This document shows positions 23,009 to 36,000 of a stretch of 64,000 nucleotides of DNA, piece by piece. The number at the start of each line of letters is the position of its first letter. Positions within the stretch are counted from its first letter, which is position 1. The notes under the pieces were generated by a model. The model made no database searches, was not told the DNA's origin, and saw only the letters and a list, made by a program, of their open reading frames with translations. Made by a program: the position numbers and the translations under genes. The DNA comes from Trichobilharzia regenti. Its lineage: Eukaryota; Platyhelminthes; Trematoda; Strigeidida; Schistosomatidae. The stretch lies in the NCBI GenBank assembly GCA_944472135.2, contig OX235270.1, forward strand, positions 77,385,168-77,449,167. The letters run 5' to 3'.

Positions 23009-23746
23009 CTACTAGTGCGGCTAAATAAAGTGAGAGATATCAACAGTTCAATATTAGACCACTTGGTGCTAATCGGCATTGAAGAATCCTTCCTAATTAC
23101 CTATCTGAGTACCAGATGAATTGCCTTCAAGAACCGAATATTCCAAACAGGTCCGACTACTGCTACTTCCCTGGCCTTCTATCCGGCCTATAAATCCATG
23201 AATTCTGTATTATTTCTCCTAATTTGTCCGATATCCAGTGTAGTGTTATGCTGATGCATATTATCACACTAACAGATCCTATTCAACTGTTATCTGTTGA
23301 TTCTATGTCATTAAAACAATATTAAATAACCCTAATTTTTTCCTTATAGTGGTTATATAACTGGAGAACCTGATGAGGAACTTATCGAAAAGAATATTCT
23401 TTGTTCAGTAATCAATTTTACATTTGCATCTACGTGATTTCAAGGTTTAGGCAAATAGATATTTTCTGATAAAGATAACAATAGGGATTGATATTTCTAA
23501 ACATTTTTAACAAGTGGTAGTACACAGGATCATGAACATGAACAAATTTAACAACAGAAACGAATTACAACATAGCTTTCTTCATAAAAATCTATCTAGT
23601 TAATACATTGATTAGAACATAAAAATGAAGCTCTTTACACAATATAATGTTTGTTACTTAAATGTTATGGAGCATATAATAATTTATAAAAAAAACTCAA
23701 CAATTAACGAAAACAATGTGGGAGCTGTTTGTGTCTTTTCTTACTC

Positions 23747-23760
23747 TTTATTTTTTTATT
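23747..23760 (-). promoter_or_regulatory. TOPORS: Tandem poly(A) signals of TOPORS
   Basis: Two AATAAA hexamers on the minus strand (23755-23760 and 23747-23752), about 300 bases after the annotated stop. They are the first good polyadenylation signals downstream of the gene. Duplicated in unit B near 7040-7053. Confidence 0.55.
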
Positions 23761-24059
23761 AAAGCCACACTCAGACATTTATCGACGTTACTTCATTTCT
23801 ATATACAGAGAAATCACAAAATGCCGATTGTTTCACTGGAGATACACGTGGTATTCAATTAGACAAATTCAAAGAGGAACAGACTATGTTGTTACTGATT
23901 CGATTGATTTAACACTTCATGATCCTTTTGTGTCCCGCGATTGGGTAACCTGGATGTACTAGAAGATGGTAAATTTATGTTATCTGTTTGATTGGATTTA
24001 TGACGAGATGATGATGGGACAGGTGTTTCATCTGCTCTGGAAGCCACATGTGTTGAACC

Positions 24060-27036
24060 CTAACTTTGACTGGCATATTTATCAAGCACGCGATAAAAAT
24101 CATCGGCAGTAGAAGGTTCAAGCATTCTAACATGTGGTTCAGAACCGGAATTTATATTATAAGTCTGGTGAGAACAAACAGAATCATTTTGACAATGATT
24201 AGGCGATGCACTGCGTCCTGTTCCAGCTGAAAATGACAGCGAAGTGCCTACATTAATGACGGAAACATGAGGTAGTTGTGACACAGTAGTTTCCTGGTTC
24301 TCCGAATAAATATGTTGATTGGCGTGTATTGAATCAATCCTATTTCCACCAACAACCTTATGAGACTCAGTAATATCATCAGTATCATCTGAAATAACAA
24401 CAGGAGAAGTTGGATTATTCAAGTAAATTAGTTCATCGGGGATCTGAATGATAGTTTTTTCGCGACACTTTGATTGATTGTGGCAACAGCATGATCGCTC
24501 ATGATGGTTACAATAACTATGATGTTTCTTGTGAGAGCTTTTACATTTGGATGGACTGCAAAAATGAATTAGTGTAGGACTGAGTTTTGCAGCATTCTGA
24601 GGACCATCTAAGGAAGACGAACTCGTTTCGGAAACGGAACAGGAACAATCATCACATATCTTTATTGATTCTCCAACAAGTTCACAATCACTATCCGTGC
24701 TTTCTGAGTGATTTAAATTGAAATCCAACTTGCGTTTACGACGATGGTAGTATGATGGACGTTTTGTCAGGGAGTGATAATAAAGCTTCAAAGAATTTCT
24801 AGGAGACAGGGTAGTTGGCGCGTACACACTAGCTGTAGTTCTAGTATTTTCTGAGGAAAGTGATTGTGTTGTGTCACTACCGTCAGTTACTGAAAGTTTA
24901 TACTTTGCAGTCATTGATGTTTTCCAATCTTTTGATGAAGATGGAAAAACTGTTTCGGATGCTTCATAGATTTTCATAGATTCTTCATGACCAGTTATGG
25001 ATGACTGCTGATTAGTGATTGAATCAGCCCGATTACTACTTGAAATACGAGTACATGAAAGCGATAAGTTGACTGAACCTTCCTTAGTAGTATCTTCTGT
25101 ATTATCAACTGAGTTATTGGATGTAACCACAAAATGACTAGCCGTATTATTCTGTGTTGTTTGAGCTGAAGTAGATGCATACATATTCGTAAGCGGCATA
25201 TTGCTTTGTAAAGATATACTAGGGTCTGTCCCGTGTGATGAACAATGGTATTCCTCACATCCACAAGTATTTCTCAATTCATTTCGGCAGGAATTATTAT
25301 CATGTTCAGATTCATCAGAAGTTGTCTCTATGAGTTTAACAGCAGTTCCAGTAACCTTACGATGGACGGTCACTTCTTCATCAGACGAATCCGAAGATAT
25401 AATAAGATATTGGGCTGTTTCAGGGCAGCCACTGGATGAATTTCGAATTGAGATAGTTTCGTTAGCCAGTGTTCTTAAAGAAGAACTTCGACTATCTTGA
25501 AAGCAAAATGTGTTACTAGGTGTCGGTTGATTGGATACAGCAGAATTCGAATTAACAGAATTAATATCACTACAAACCACATGAGTACTATTTGACGAAA
25601 TCGAAGAATGGTCGACATGAGTTAGGAATTCCCCATCGATAAATGACAATCTTGAAGCGTAAGGTGCTCTAGTAGTATTCACGCTTTGCAAGGATTGTGG
25701 TTGACTTTCTGAGCGCGTTAAAATTGTTTGTGATCCGCTAACTGCAGTTGTAGAGTTTGTGAGATCAATAACTGTTGAAGGTTTATTGTTCAGTGACAAC
25801 AGCGGCATATGAAGCAATTCGCTGACCATTCGCTCTCGATCATTACTTAAACCAGAGACTCTTGCTGAGAAGAGAAGAAGAAGACCATCCAGACGTCTTA
25901 ATGCTAGTGGGTACATCAGCAAAGCTGATCTCAAGTGGGCAGAATATACTGGGATGTTATTTACATTACGAACGGAATTTGTATTGTCAGTACGATGAGC
26001 GGAGGCAGAAATAGGTGGATTACCTTCTGAACTTTGAGGTGTCACGCGTATCACGGGGAAGCAATTATTATACAGACTGAAATGCGTACTTAGAGCTTCA
26101 CTAAAGCGTGCGTGATCAATACATTCACTCAATATGCGTTGGTATAAAAGCTGGCTGAAATAAATTCTGGGAGTGTTAACAGTGTCATCAGGTAATGTAT
26201 TCGTAGTTTCTCCCGAAACCTGACTCCTTAATGTGAAGAGAGAAAAAATGGCTTCCAGAAGACTATAACCAGTACCTGTTAGGCGACAACAATAAGAATG
26301 ACATCCAAGTAATGGTCCCGAACAATACACTATGTTTGGTGAGTTGGGCCGATTACCTGTTTCGGCAATAATGTCGGGATGACTATCACATACGGTATGA
26401 ACAAAAAGTCTTTGTAATAACCAATTGGCTAAAGGATAGATAAAACCCCGGGGTTGAATAAAACCTGTACGGGGATGAACCCGAGAATTAGCAGCAACAT
26501 ACACAACTAAGCGGCGATCAAAAGAGAGCCGTTGATAAAGCCTACATGGTTCTCTTTCATTTGATAATCCAGCCTGACCTATTCTACGCTGAAGTAAAGA
26601 AACCGCACGGTCGTACTGCTCTATAGTTCCATCAAACATAGCAAACTGTAAAACTTCTGAAGCAAAATGACGAAGGTATGCAGTGGGTACCAGTGACGAA
26701 TGAAGAGCAGGCTGACTCCCCAGAAGATCAACAATCGATTGCTGATTTGTAATGTGAACTGTACATATGTGTTGGAGGACCAAATTAGTCAGACCATCTA
26801 ATTCTCTTGTTTCAGCTTCCAAGCCAGGGGCACCATAAATAAGGGGCGTTGTCACAGCAGCATTATAAGATTCAACACTGAAATGTTCACTATTACTCTG
26901 CGAACCATGAGAAACATCATATGCCAGCCATGGAGCTATAACACGTAAGTCACGACGGATAAACGCTGCAAGTCTGTGACGATAAGTTTCATTTGTTGCT
27001 AGGAATTCGGGACTGAGGTTTCGTATGAATTCTGGC
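24060..27036 (-). CDS. TOPORS: TOPORS exon 4 (terminal, large)
   Basis: 2977 nt after acceptor TTTTAATACAG, uninterrupted to TAG at 24060-24062. It opens with '[11 protein letters not shown]' and contains the post-RING helical region, then the low-complexity Ser/Thr tail with acidic SUMO-binding-like motifs and the His/Cys-rich patch. Splicing from exon 3 gives codon GA|G in frame. The first methionine in the exon (26855) is internal, not the start. Confidence 0.85.
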
Positions 27037-30000
27037 CTGTATTAAAATTTAAAAAATAATGAAATTATGCAACCAAAAACCAAATGGATATCGACTTAAA
27101 GTAAAATAATCAGTCAAACTGCTTAAAAATGCCACAAAGAAATCAATACATTCATGCAAGATAATCTTACCAATCAGTGCTTTATCACTACTCGTTCTTT
27201 GTGTTTCAAGTGAAACTCAGAGTCCTAGTGGCACATCCCTAATGCATTCGTTTCTCTGCCACCACTTTCAAATGCTTATACGACTACCCACAACTTTTCA
27301 AATGATCCACTCTGTACTAACCATGGATGTCCAACTCACAATCAAGTCCCACTCGACGGTCTCCTCAGCGTACATACAACCATTCTCTATTTCCCTCTGC
27401 ATATTTGTCGGATAACAGGTTCTTCGTTAGTTCGCTGACTGCTACAGTCCCTTGTTGCTTATCGTTCCATGCTGGTCATGTGGTCTTCAGTATTGAGTGG
27501 AGACATGCGTTGATTAAAGTATGCAGTAACATGTTGGACAGGCATGTGATGACATACTCACCAAGCACTGACTTGACACTATTGGTGTTGAAAATTCCCG
27601 TCTTGGTCCTTATCCTGTAGATGTCCATCCTGATTTCAGAGCAATGGACGCCTACTTTGCATCCCCTGATTGTGGCTAGTTCTGACATCTTCAACAGTGT
27701 TACCAGTGGTTGAAACAATAGTGTCTAACCAGGTAAATGAAAGACACAACTTTCTGTAGGTTTTTCCCATTGAAAATGACTGGTGTTTGTTGGTGGTGGT
27801 CTGGTGTCTTCGTCCCGTGTTTTCTCCATATTCACCGGAACTCCTGTGTTCGCTGCTTTTACTGCCAACTTGTTGATTTTGGTTTGTAAATTCTCCAGTT
27901 TATGCGATATGAGGCATAAGTCATTGGTGAATTTCAGTTATTCTAGGATCTTTTCGTCAGTCCAACCTATGTCCGTCTTCTAGCCCTTGCGATGTGCTGA
28001 ATGATCCAGTCAATCACAACCAGGATAATAGGTGATAGTAGACAACCCTGTCTTTATTTCAAAAGCTTCACGGAGCCTTCCGTTGTGAATTGTTCGACAT
28101 GCGGCGTCATCATGTATCTGTTGAACGAGGTTTCTAAAACTTTCGGCAAATAACACCCGGGTTCGAATCTGTTCCACTGACTCGCGTCTGAGCGATTGGG
28201 TACTATTATCAGTCTTCATAAAATAAATGTGGCTCATAGACCGGTGGAAGATGAGTGCGTTTTAATCAACCAACCAGATGAGAGCTAGGTATAGCGTAGA
28301 TCTGGGTCTTAATGAGTTAGTTGTTCTCTGAGATGGTTTTTTTAATTGCGATCAAATCAACCAGGTCAGAGAGCATTACTAATTGAAGATCTGGGTAACT
28401 CACACTTTCGACTATGCGTAACGAATAGAAAATGAATAAATTTTAGAACAGAGCACTGCATAATACACTTTGACTGAGCAGCAGAACTTAACTGCTCATA
28501 CATTATCTGTTAAATCATTCAGTTACGTAAGGCTTGGATACCAAACGTAGCTCAATACGATCGAAAACAAGACTACTAAAAAAGCGGAACAAATGAGCCA
28601 TTGATTCCACCTATTTATTTAACGGCATATGTGAGAGTTTATGAACATACAGGTAAACTCCTTAAATTGGTGAAAAATATTTTTCTATTGGGAGTTACCT
28701 CCAAAATAAAACAGATGAAAGTTGCATTCATGAAAATACCTTTAAATAACACTTACTCTCCTTCAGGAAATGAATAAAGCTGAAAAACATACACCAACTG
28801 ACGGAGCAATAAGCCATCGTTAATTACAGTAGAACCGAGTCGAATAGCACGGTCAACCAAGGAGATTAAAAAAGTAACACAATTTTCATTATTCCTGCAA
28901 CGACAGAAAGTGAGTAAAAGACCACTTAAGCAATAGGTAGTAAAGTTTCATAAATCAAAGACCGAATAACTTAAAAGGCTAGCATGAAAGATAACTTTCC
29001 AATTTATCAAAAAGAGAAGTAAATTGCGTAAGCAAACCTAAAGATGTAACAAGATGACGAATGAATTCATTTAATGTGTAGCCCTAATACAAATTGATAG
29101 CCAACCTTGAATGAAACAAACAAACAAATATAAACCCTTTAAAAATTCATACAACAGCGAAGTGTGATGCAAATTACGAGTGTATTTGCCTAAAACAATA
29201 CGGCTAATCACATTAACTAGCCGACAGACTTTATTCAGTTAACAAGTACGTTATAATACATTTCACAATGGATAGATAATATATACAACATATCAAAAAG
29301 CTAGCAAGAAATAAATAACTGAAAGATTCTCACATGTTCAGTCTAAGAATCCTAAGCCGACAACTGCTACCTTGTCGTGGCGGTCGGGGTTGAATACTCC
29401 CGTGACCCAACAAGCTACACTGGCCGGCACTTATGTTCGTGCAGGTCCCACCACGTAGGGAAGGTTGTTCGGATAGAGGTTAGACTAAAAGTACTTACTA
29501 TGGGGTACATGGGCTCCAGAATCCAAATGGTGTACAAACCTGTATTGGTCACCGACCCCATGAGCACCTGGCTCCTGACGATGCTCCGATGTCTAGCGGA
29601 TGAGACTTCAAGTCACAAAGGCTCAGACGGTGGTCCCTTAGGACAACCACCTGCTTCGATCTAGGTCCCCGAGCAGTCTCCCAGCCCTCGCACTAACAAT
29701 GAAACAACAAATAATGAGGAATATTATTGACACGCTCACGAACAATGATCATAGTCTTGGTAACGTGTTCCTTTATAACTTCACTTTTATAACTAGACTT
29801 TCATGTTTTATTTTTAGTATCCTTGATTTCTTCACTTTCGGTGACCTCTCGAATTTGTCTCAATTCTCAGATATTTAACAACTGGCTTTAAGCAACAAAG
29901 TTCATTCTTGAAGTATAAAGTGGATCTAAATTTTTTTCTTGATGCTGAACAAACAAGAGGAACCGATGGAACTTTATAAATGTTCATCCATTGGACAATC

Positions 30001-33000
30001 CATCGGCCAACTTCCCAGTTTCTATAGCTGGGTGCCAATTAGACGTAAATAGAACCTAATTAAATCTCTTGCTACTCGCATCCGACGCATCTGCAACTCT
30101 GATGCTCTAAAAAATTCAGACTTTTTGAAGGAAATCTTCATCCAAGACGGATATTCACAGATGTCACCTATGACAAAAAAGAAACTTTGAATGAACCTTG
30201 ACTTCAAAGGTCACCTACTTATTGACGTCGTTGGGAGAAGAATTTCGGACTCTTTAGGAAATTACTTCACAGAAACGCCAAGAGTAGTGTTCTGCAGTCA
30301 TCTACTGGTATGCAGAAGCCCAAAGGACAAGATCTTACATCTGACTACTTCTGTTTGCACATGTCAATTCACCTGTTCTTGTGTAATCAGGTACATTGGC
30401 AGATCCTGTATAAAAGGGTTCAAGAACACTATTCCGAACGGTTGAAGAAAGCCAGCAGAGGCTCTATAAGAGATACAATAGTTGAATAACTTGTAGACAA
30501 TGGATACCCTATCTCAAAAAACTCTTCCTTCAAGGTGATCTACAAAGTGAAAAGTTACCTGTCTGAGACGACACGCTTCGCTTCTTTTGCATTGCTGAGA
30601 CTCTAGCCATTCAGATGGAGAAATCGAAGCTGTGCCTACAAAAGAAAGTCTGCCATTCACAACAGTGATGACCTTAAAGTTCTCAAAGTAGCTGTTTCTG
30701 AGACCCTCTTTGACTCATCTGTCATCCCCAACTCTTACATGCCAAGAAAGTTCCTTTGTCCTCATTATAACTCATTTAGTATGCTATCTCACTACGTAAT
30801 TATATCATCCTTACTCAACTTCTCATATATAGTGACTAATATTAGTAGCTATTGTTACGATGAATCATCCCTTTGTTAATATCCACTTTGACGAAAAAAT
30901 TGTATATAAATGCGACTGTACAACTGAAGAAAATGAATTCACTGAGCTAAATAGATTGCTTTTTATTCAAGGAGAACTTGCCCTTACTCACATTTAATGT
31001 AGCCGAAGTTGTAAAAGGCAAGACAGAAAGCCCGATGACTTGACCTCATGATTGTTTCAAGACGCTGATGACAAACCATTGACTAGATTAACTAAGATAT
31101 CAATATCAACTGGTTCATGGCAATCCGAAGTAGTTCCATCAGATAAGTTTGGACCAATGGTCATACCAGTCTATAAGAAAACTTACACATCTTTCTGTGA
31201 CAAACGCAGTACCCATAGCCTGACTAACACAATATCTAAAATCCTGGGTTGAGTAGCTAGTACGAAGAACACATGGCATCCCGGATAAATGAGCACAACA
31301 TGCTCGGAAAAGTGTGAATTGATTAAATACAAACACTTAATTCAGCAAGTGTTGAGGACGATGATTAGTTTTGGAGGTTGACTCAGAAAAGCAACACAGC
31401 ACACATGATATTATGTTTGATGAAAACACCTAACTATCACTACACCCATTTTAGTTATAAGTACAACTGAGTCCCCAAAATCGCAAAATAGTATAAGGTA
31501 TTCAAACTACTTCACCTCAATTCAACCGACATTTTGAAATGACAGGACCTTTAAAGATAATTGTTCTTGGAAGAATAATGTACTGGACTATCGAGATACA
31601 CGAAGCTGATCACCCACATTTAGGGTAGCAGTTCTAAGTCAGATGCTATCGCTTACGCGAGTAATGGGTTCAGGTAAAATGATTCCATACTCCTGCTAAG
31701 CATGAATTCGAAAGAAGTCTGTGCAAAATGAATGGATTATTTACATACACCCGAGTTTAAAGAGAGAAACAGAAGGGGAGTGATCAGATGTACTGACTAC
31801 CTTATTTTATGAAATCTTGGAAGTCTTAGTGAACTGATTTGTGACGAAAGCCTAGCATAGATAGAGCATAAGTCAGAGTAGTTCATATTTAGCACTATCA
31901 CACAAGTACCTGCTACTGTGTGGGTATATTTCGCAACTACTTATTCTATCAGAGTCTGCTAATGCGTTTATGTACCGATCTTCGATCATGGGTTTAATTT
32001 AAGCACTACTTACAATATCGTGAAATCAAGAAATAGGTGGAGTTGGGAGAATATGTAAAATATATTTCTGAAGTCTTCTACTAATGATCATTAAACAAGT
32101 GTATCTTCTTTCACAGTAGTGTTTTTTGAAGTAATTTTACTTTTATTCACTTTTCTTGTGTGCTAACTCGAAATGATACCATTCTAGGCCAGTTTCTACA
32201 TTAGCTTAAAATCATTCTTTACACATTTGTATAACTCAGAAAGCATGAATTGAGATTGATGTGCAAACTCTATACACACTGAGAGCCAAAATTAACATTG
32301 CCACGAAAACCCAAGATTCTCAAACATATACACTTTTTCCCAGGAAGGCAAATTTACGGTCTAATGCGCTTTGGTTAGTTCGCATTTCAAATAAAGTGGA
32401 GTTGAAATACATAAGATGCTATTATACAAACAACTTACGGAACTGTCGAATTCCTTGTTTGCGACGTGCTTGATGAAGAATCGACATTTGAGCTTCCAGG
32501 TAAAACAAGAGGAGGTACAAGTAGTGTCCCATCGGCCGATAAACGAGTAATATTATTCAAGTAGTTCAGAAGATGAGTACCCAATTGCTGATAGTTATAA
32601 CGATGGTGTGGTTGTGGAACGGTGTCGTCTCCTGCAGGTGGGTCTAAGTATTCTTCATCTATCTCCATTTCAGCTGGCAAGCTATTCACTGTAATAAACC
32701 CATCGTCTCTGTGTAGGTCAGATACCAATATTTCAGTGTATTCGGTATCAGAAATGATGGAGTAAATAATTCTTTCAACCAAACATTTACACAGTGGACA
32801 AGAAGGATTGATACATAACCATCGATAAATACAATCGAAACAAAATGTATGCATACACGGCAATACCACACAGCGGTTTGACTTTTTGCACAAACATATT
32901 ACACAATCATCATCACTTTCACGACACGGGGATCTTGCAGTAGCTAATGCAGCTCGAATACTTGAACGTTCAAGGGCATTTTGAGAGCGTCTGTTATGCC

Positions 33001-36000
33001 TGGTACGTGGTGAAAGACAAGCAGATACAGTATTTGAGGAAGACACTGAACGTGTGTTTGTTGCTGACATACGGCCTGTGGTTCTTCTTCCGGATCTGGT
33101 GACACCTTCAGAACGTATTAAATGACCACTATCGTCGTCAGAAAATTCGTGGGTTATAATATTTCCATTTGCTGACTCATTCTGGCGTGATAAATTTTCA
33201 CGTGATGAGATAACTAGTTGAACATATGGATGGCGGACGAATACAGACCTGGGGCTGTGGCGAGAAAATAGGCCCGAGGTATTTGCCGTGGATGAGGCTA
33301 GAGGCTGAAAATTAAAAAATATACGCCATTCATAAGAGCCAACAATAACATAACTAAAATATGATTAACTGTCACCCAAAATTTAAAAAATATTCAGCAT
33401 TTTGGGAAACAGAGTTGAATAAATATGAACAGATTTACAAGGCTAGCAGACGTTGTTACTATCATACAAGAGGTAGGGCATCACTGAGTCGACTACATAT
33501 TTGTTTACTAAGGTAAAATATACTTAACATTTCAGGCTTACATATTAGCAAACACTAAACCTAGAAGAAGGGCTCTTTACTATTAATATCAATAAAAAGT
33601 TTGAACATTGTGGATTAGATCAAATAAAGTATAATTATATTTCAATAGTTTACACACAATAACAAAACTTATCATTGTGTGTAAACTATTGAAATATAAT
33701 TATACTTTATTTGGCTCTTCACTAATTCATTTTCCCTTCACAGCCATAAAATGGGTAACACTTTATTTATATTTAGCGACTGAACCCATACCACCGGAAA
33801 TGTCTGACTGTGAAGGGAGTGCCAAGAAAGTACATTGCACTAATCAAGGCACTCTATTCAAACTCACGTAGTCGTGTAAGGGCTTATGGGGAATTGTCAT
33901 CTGAATTGGTAACAACCAGTGGTGTCCGACAGGGATGTCCACTTTCCCCATTTCTGTTTAACTTCATCATAGATATGCTAATGGAAGTATCCTTAACTGA
34001 ACGTAGTGACTTAGGAATCGACTTGTTACCAGGGAATAATCTTCTGGACTTAGAATATGCAGATGACATAGTCCTGTTAGGGGAGGATGCTGACAAAATG
34101 CAGAGTCTTCTGAACACCTTGAGCAGCAATCTTCGTATGTTTGGCATGCGATTCGCCCCTGCAAAATGTAAGATGCTGCTACAGGACTGGACAACGTCAA
34201 CCCCTAACTTAGTGATAGGGAGTGAAGTGATAGAACATGTTGACCACTTCACCTACTTGGGAAGTTGTATTAGCACCAACGGACTGATTGGCGATGAAAT
34301 CTCAGCACGGATCCGAAAAGCTCGAGCTGCTTTCGCTGACTTACACCATCTCTGGCGTAGGCGTGACATCCGGTTATCAACCAAGGGACGTGTGTACTGC
34401 TCATCAGTTCGCTCCGTCCTTCTCTATGGCTCTGAAACATGGCCAATACGCGTTGAAGACATGAAAAGGTTGACTGCTTTCGATCATAGATGTCTGCGAT
34501 CTCTGTCTCACGTTAGGTGGTTTAATAAGGTAAGTAATGTTGACGTTAGGCGTAGAGTGTTGGGCAAAGAGGGAAAATCAATCGACGAGGCTATAAAGTT
34601 ACATAGACTAAGATGGCTAGGTCACGTGCTGCGCATGCCTAACCACCGCCTCCCCCGACGGGCATTGCTAGCTGATATAGGTTCAGGTTGGAAAAGAGCC
34701 AGTGGTGGCCAAACAAAAACATGGCATCAATCCATGAAATCCTTGACAGTTAAACTGAGTCAGGTAGGGAGATGCAGACTCCCGGGTTGGGGCCCTCGGG
34801 ACTCTAGGAATCAATGGCTGGAGACAATAGGTGACATGGCTCAAAATCGTTGTCAATGGCGCAGATGTATTCAGTCTCTGTAATCTTTCATATTCCTTTC
34901 TACCATTACCCATTCTGTTTCACTCTTATATTTGTCAAACTCTATTGATTCTCTTCACTCATCTTCTTGTCTACCTTGTGTGCTATTTGGAACGTGGCAA
35001 CTCGAACTGCTGCACTTCGGTGCCAAGTTCTATGTTGAATCCAGACAGACAGACCGGGAAAATCTTGGTAAAAATCACAAAAGTTAGTTAAGGTTTTATA
35101 CATTTTCAGTGGTCAACTGCCCGTTTGACATGACTGACAAATTTAAAATAAAAATACAGTTAGTTAAAGAGGAGAAAGTTTGATTTAATCTTATCTATTG
35201 TTACTATGGTTACTTCGATAATCTTAAATCTTTGCTGTATGCAGTTTGACGAAAGTTTCAGAAAATATTATCGTTCTTATAATGGTAAATACAGAATGGA
35301 TGCGTGTTGGCTGAAGTAATTATAATATTTTGATTTAGAGGTAGGATTCCATTAAAAGGTGAAGATGACTAGCGGTTTAAATGAAAACTTCAAACAACAC
35401 AAGCTCGTGTTCATATCAGTATTAATCTAAACGCAAATTTGATACAATATAGGCACGAGAAATGTGCTGCAGAAAAATGATAGAACAACAATATAAGTAA
35501 ATCAAAAATGAAATAAACAGAGTACAGCATAAATAATAAAGTAAGCATACTTATCAGGGGCATTCAAAAGAATAGTTCATTACTTAATGTTACTTTCCAA
35601 AAGGGAAGAAAATAGGAAATCGAAGCGTGGTACGCCTCCCGATTGCATGTGATTGAGTCTCGAGTCACTGATTCAAATTATCTCTCTGATACTATCTAGG
35701 GAGTTTCGGTGTACCAACAGGCATTGAGCAACTGACTGCAGACTAATACCACGATAGTTGTCATAAGCGTTACGTAGGTCCTTTTTGAAGATATTCATAG
35801 GAGTATTTTTTATTTAAACGCAGAAAAAGCATGGTACAATATGGCACCAAGAAAGATGCACCACACAATAATAATAAAAACATAGGTTAAAAGTAAAAAA
35901 TATAAGTAGAGAACGGACAAAGGAAACAGTCATACTTAACAAGTTCAAACAGTATTCGTCAACTATCACCGGGAAGATAAGAAAGAAGGAAATTGCAACA

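Larger units (their letters stand above)
23199..31341. repeat. Segmental duplication unit C (intact TOPORS 3' half)
   Basis: Matches unit B throughout, without the 296-bp and 3.3-kb insertions. It extends from the TOPORS 3' flank through the last two exons and most of intron 2. Right of 31341 the sequence continues as single-copy TOPORS intron towards the RING exon, so C is taken to be the original locus. Confidence 0.9.

Noticed and set aside
26570..26855. The methionine at 26855 as start of a 931-residue protein
   Set aside because: The frame is open upstream to a consensus acceptor at 27037 and splices in phase to exon 3, so this methionine is internal.
32686..33070. A stand-alone small RING protein starting at 33070
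   Set aside because: The frame continues upstream to an acceptor and downstream to a donor that joins the later TOPORS exons in frame.
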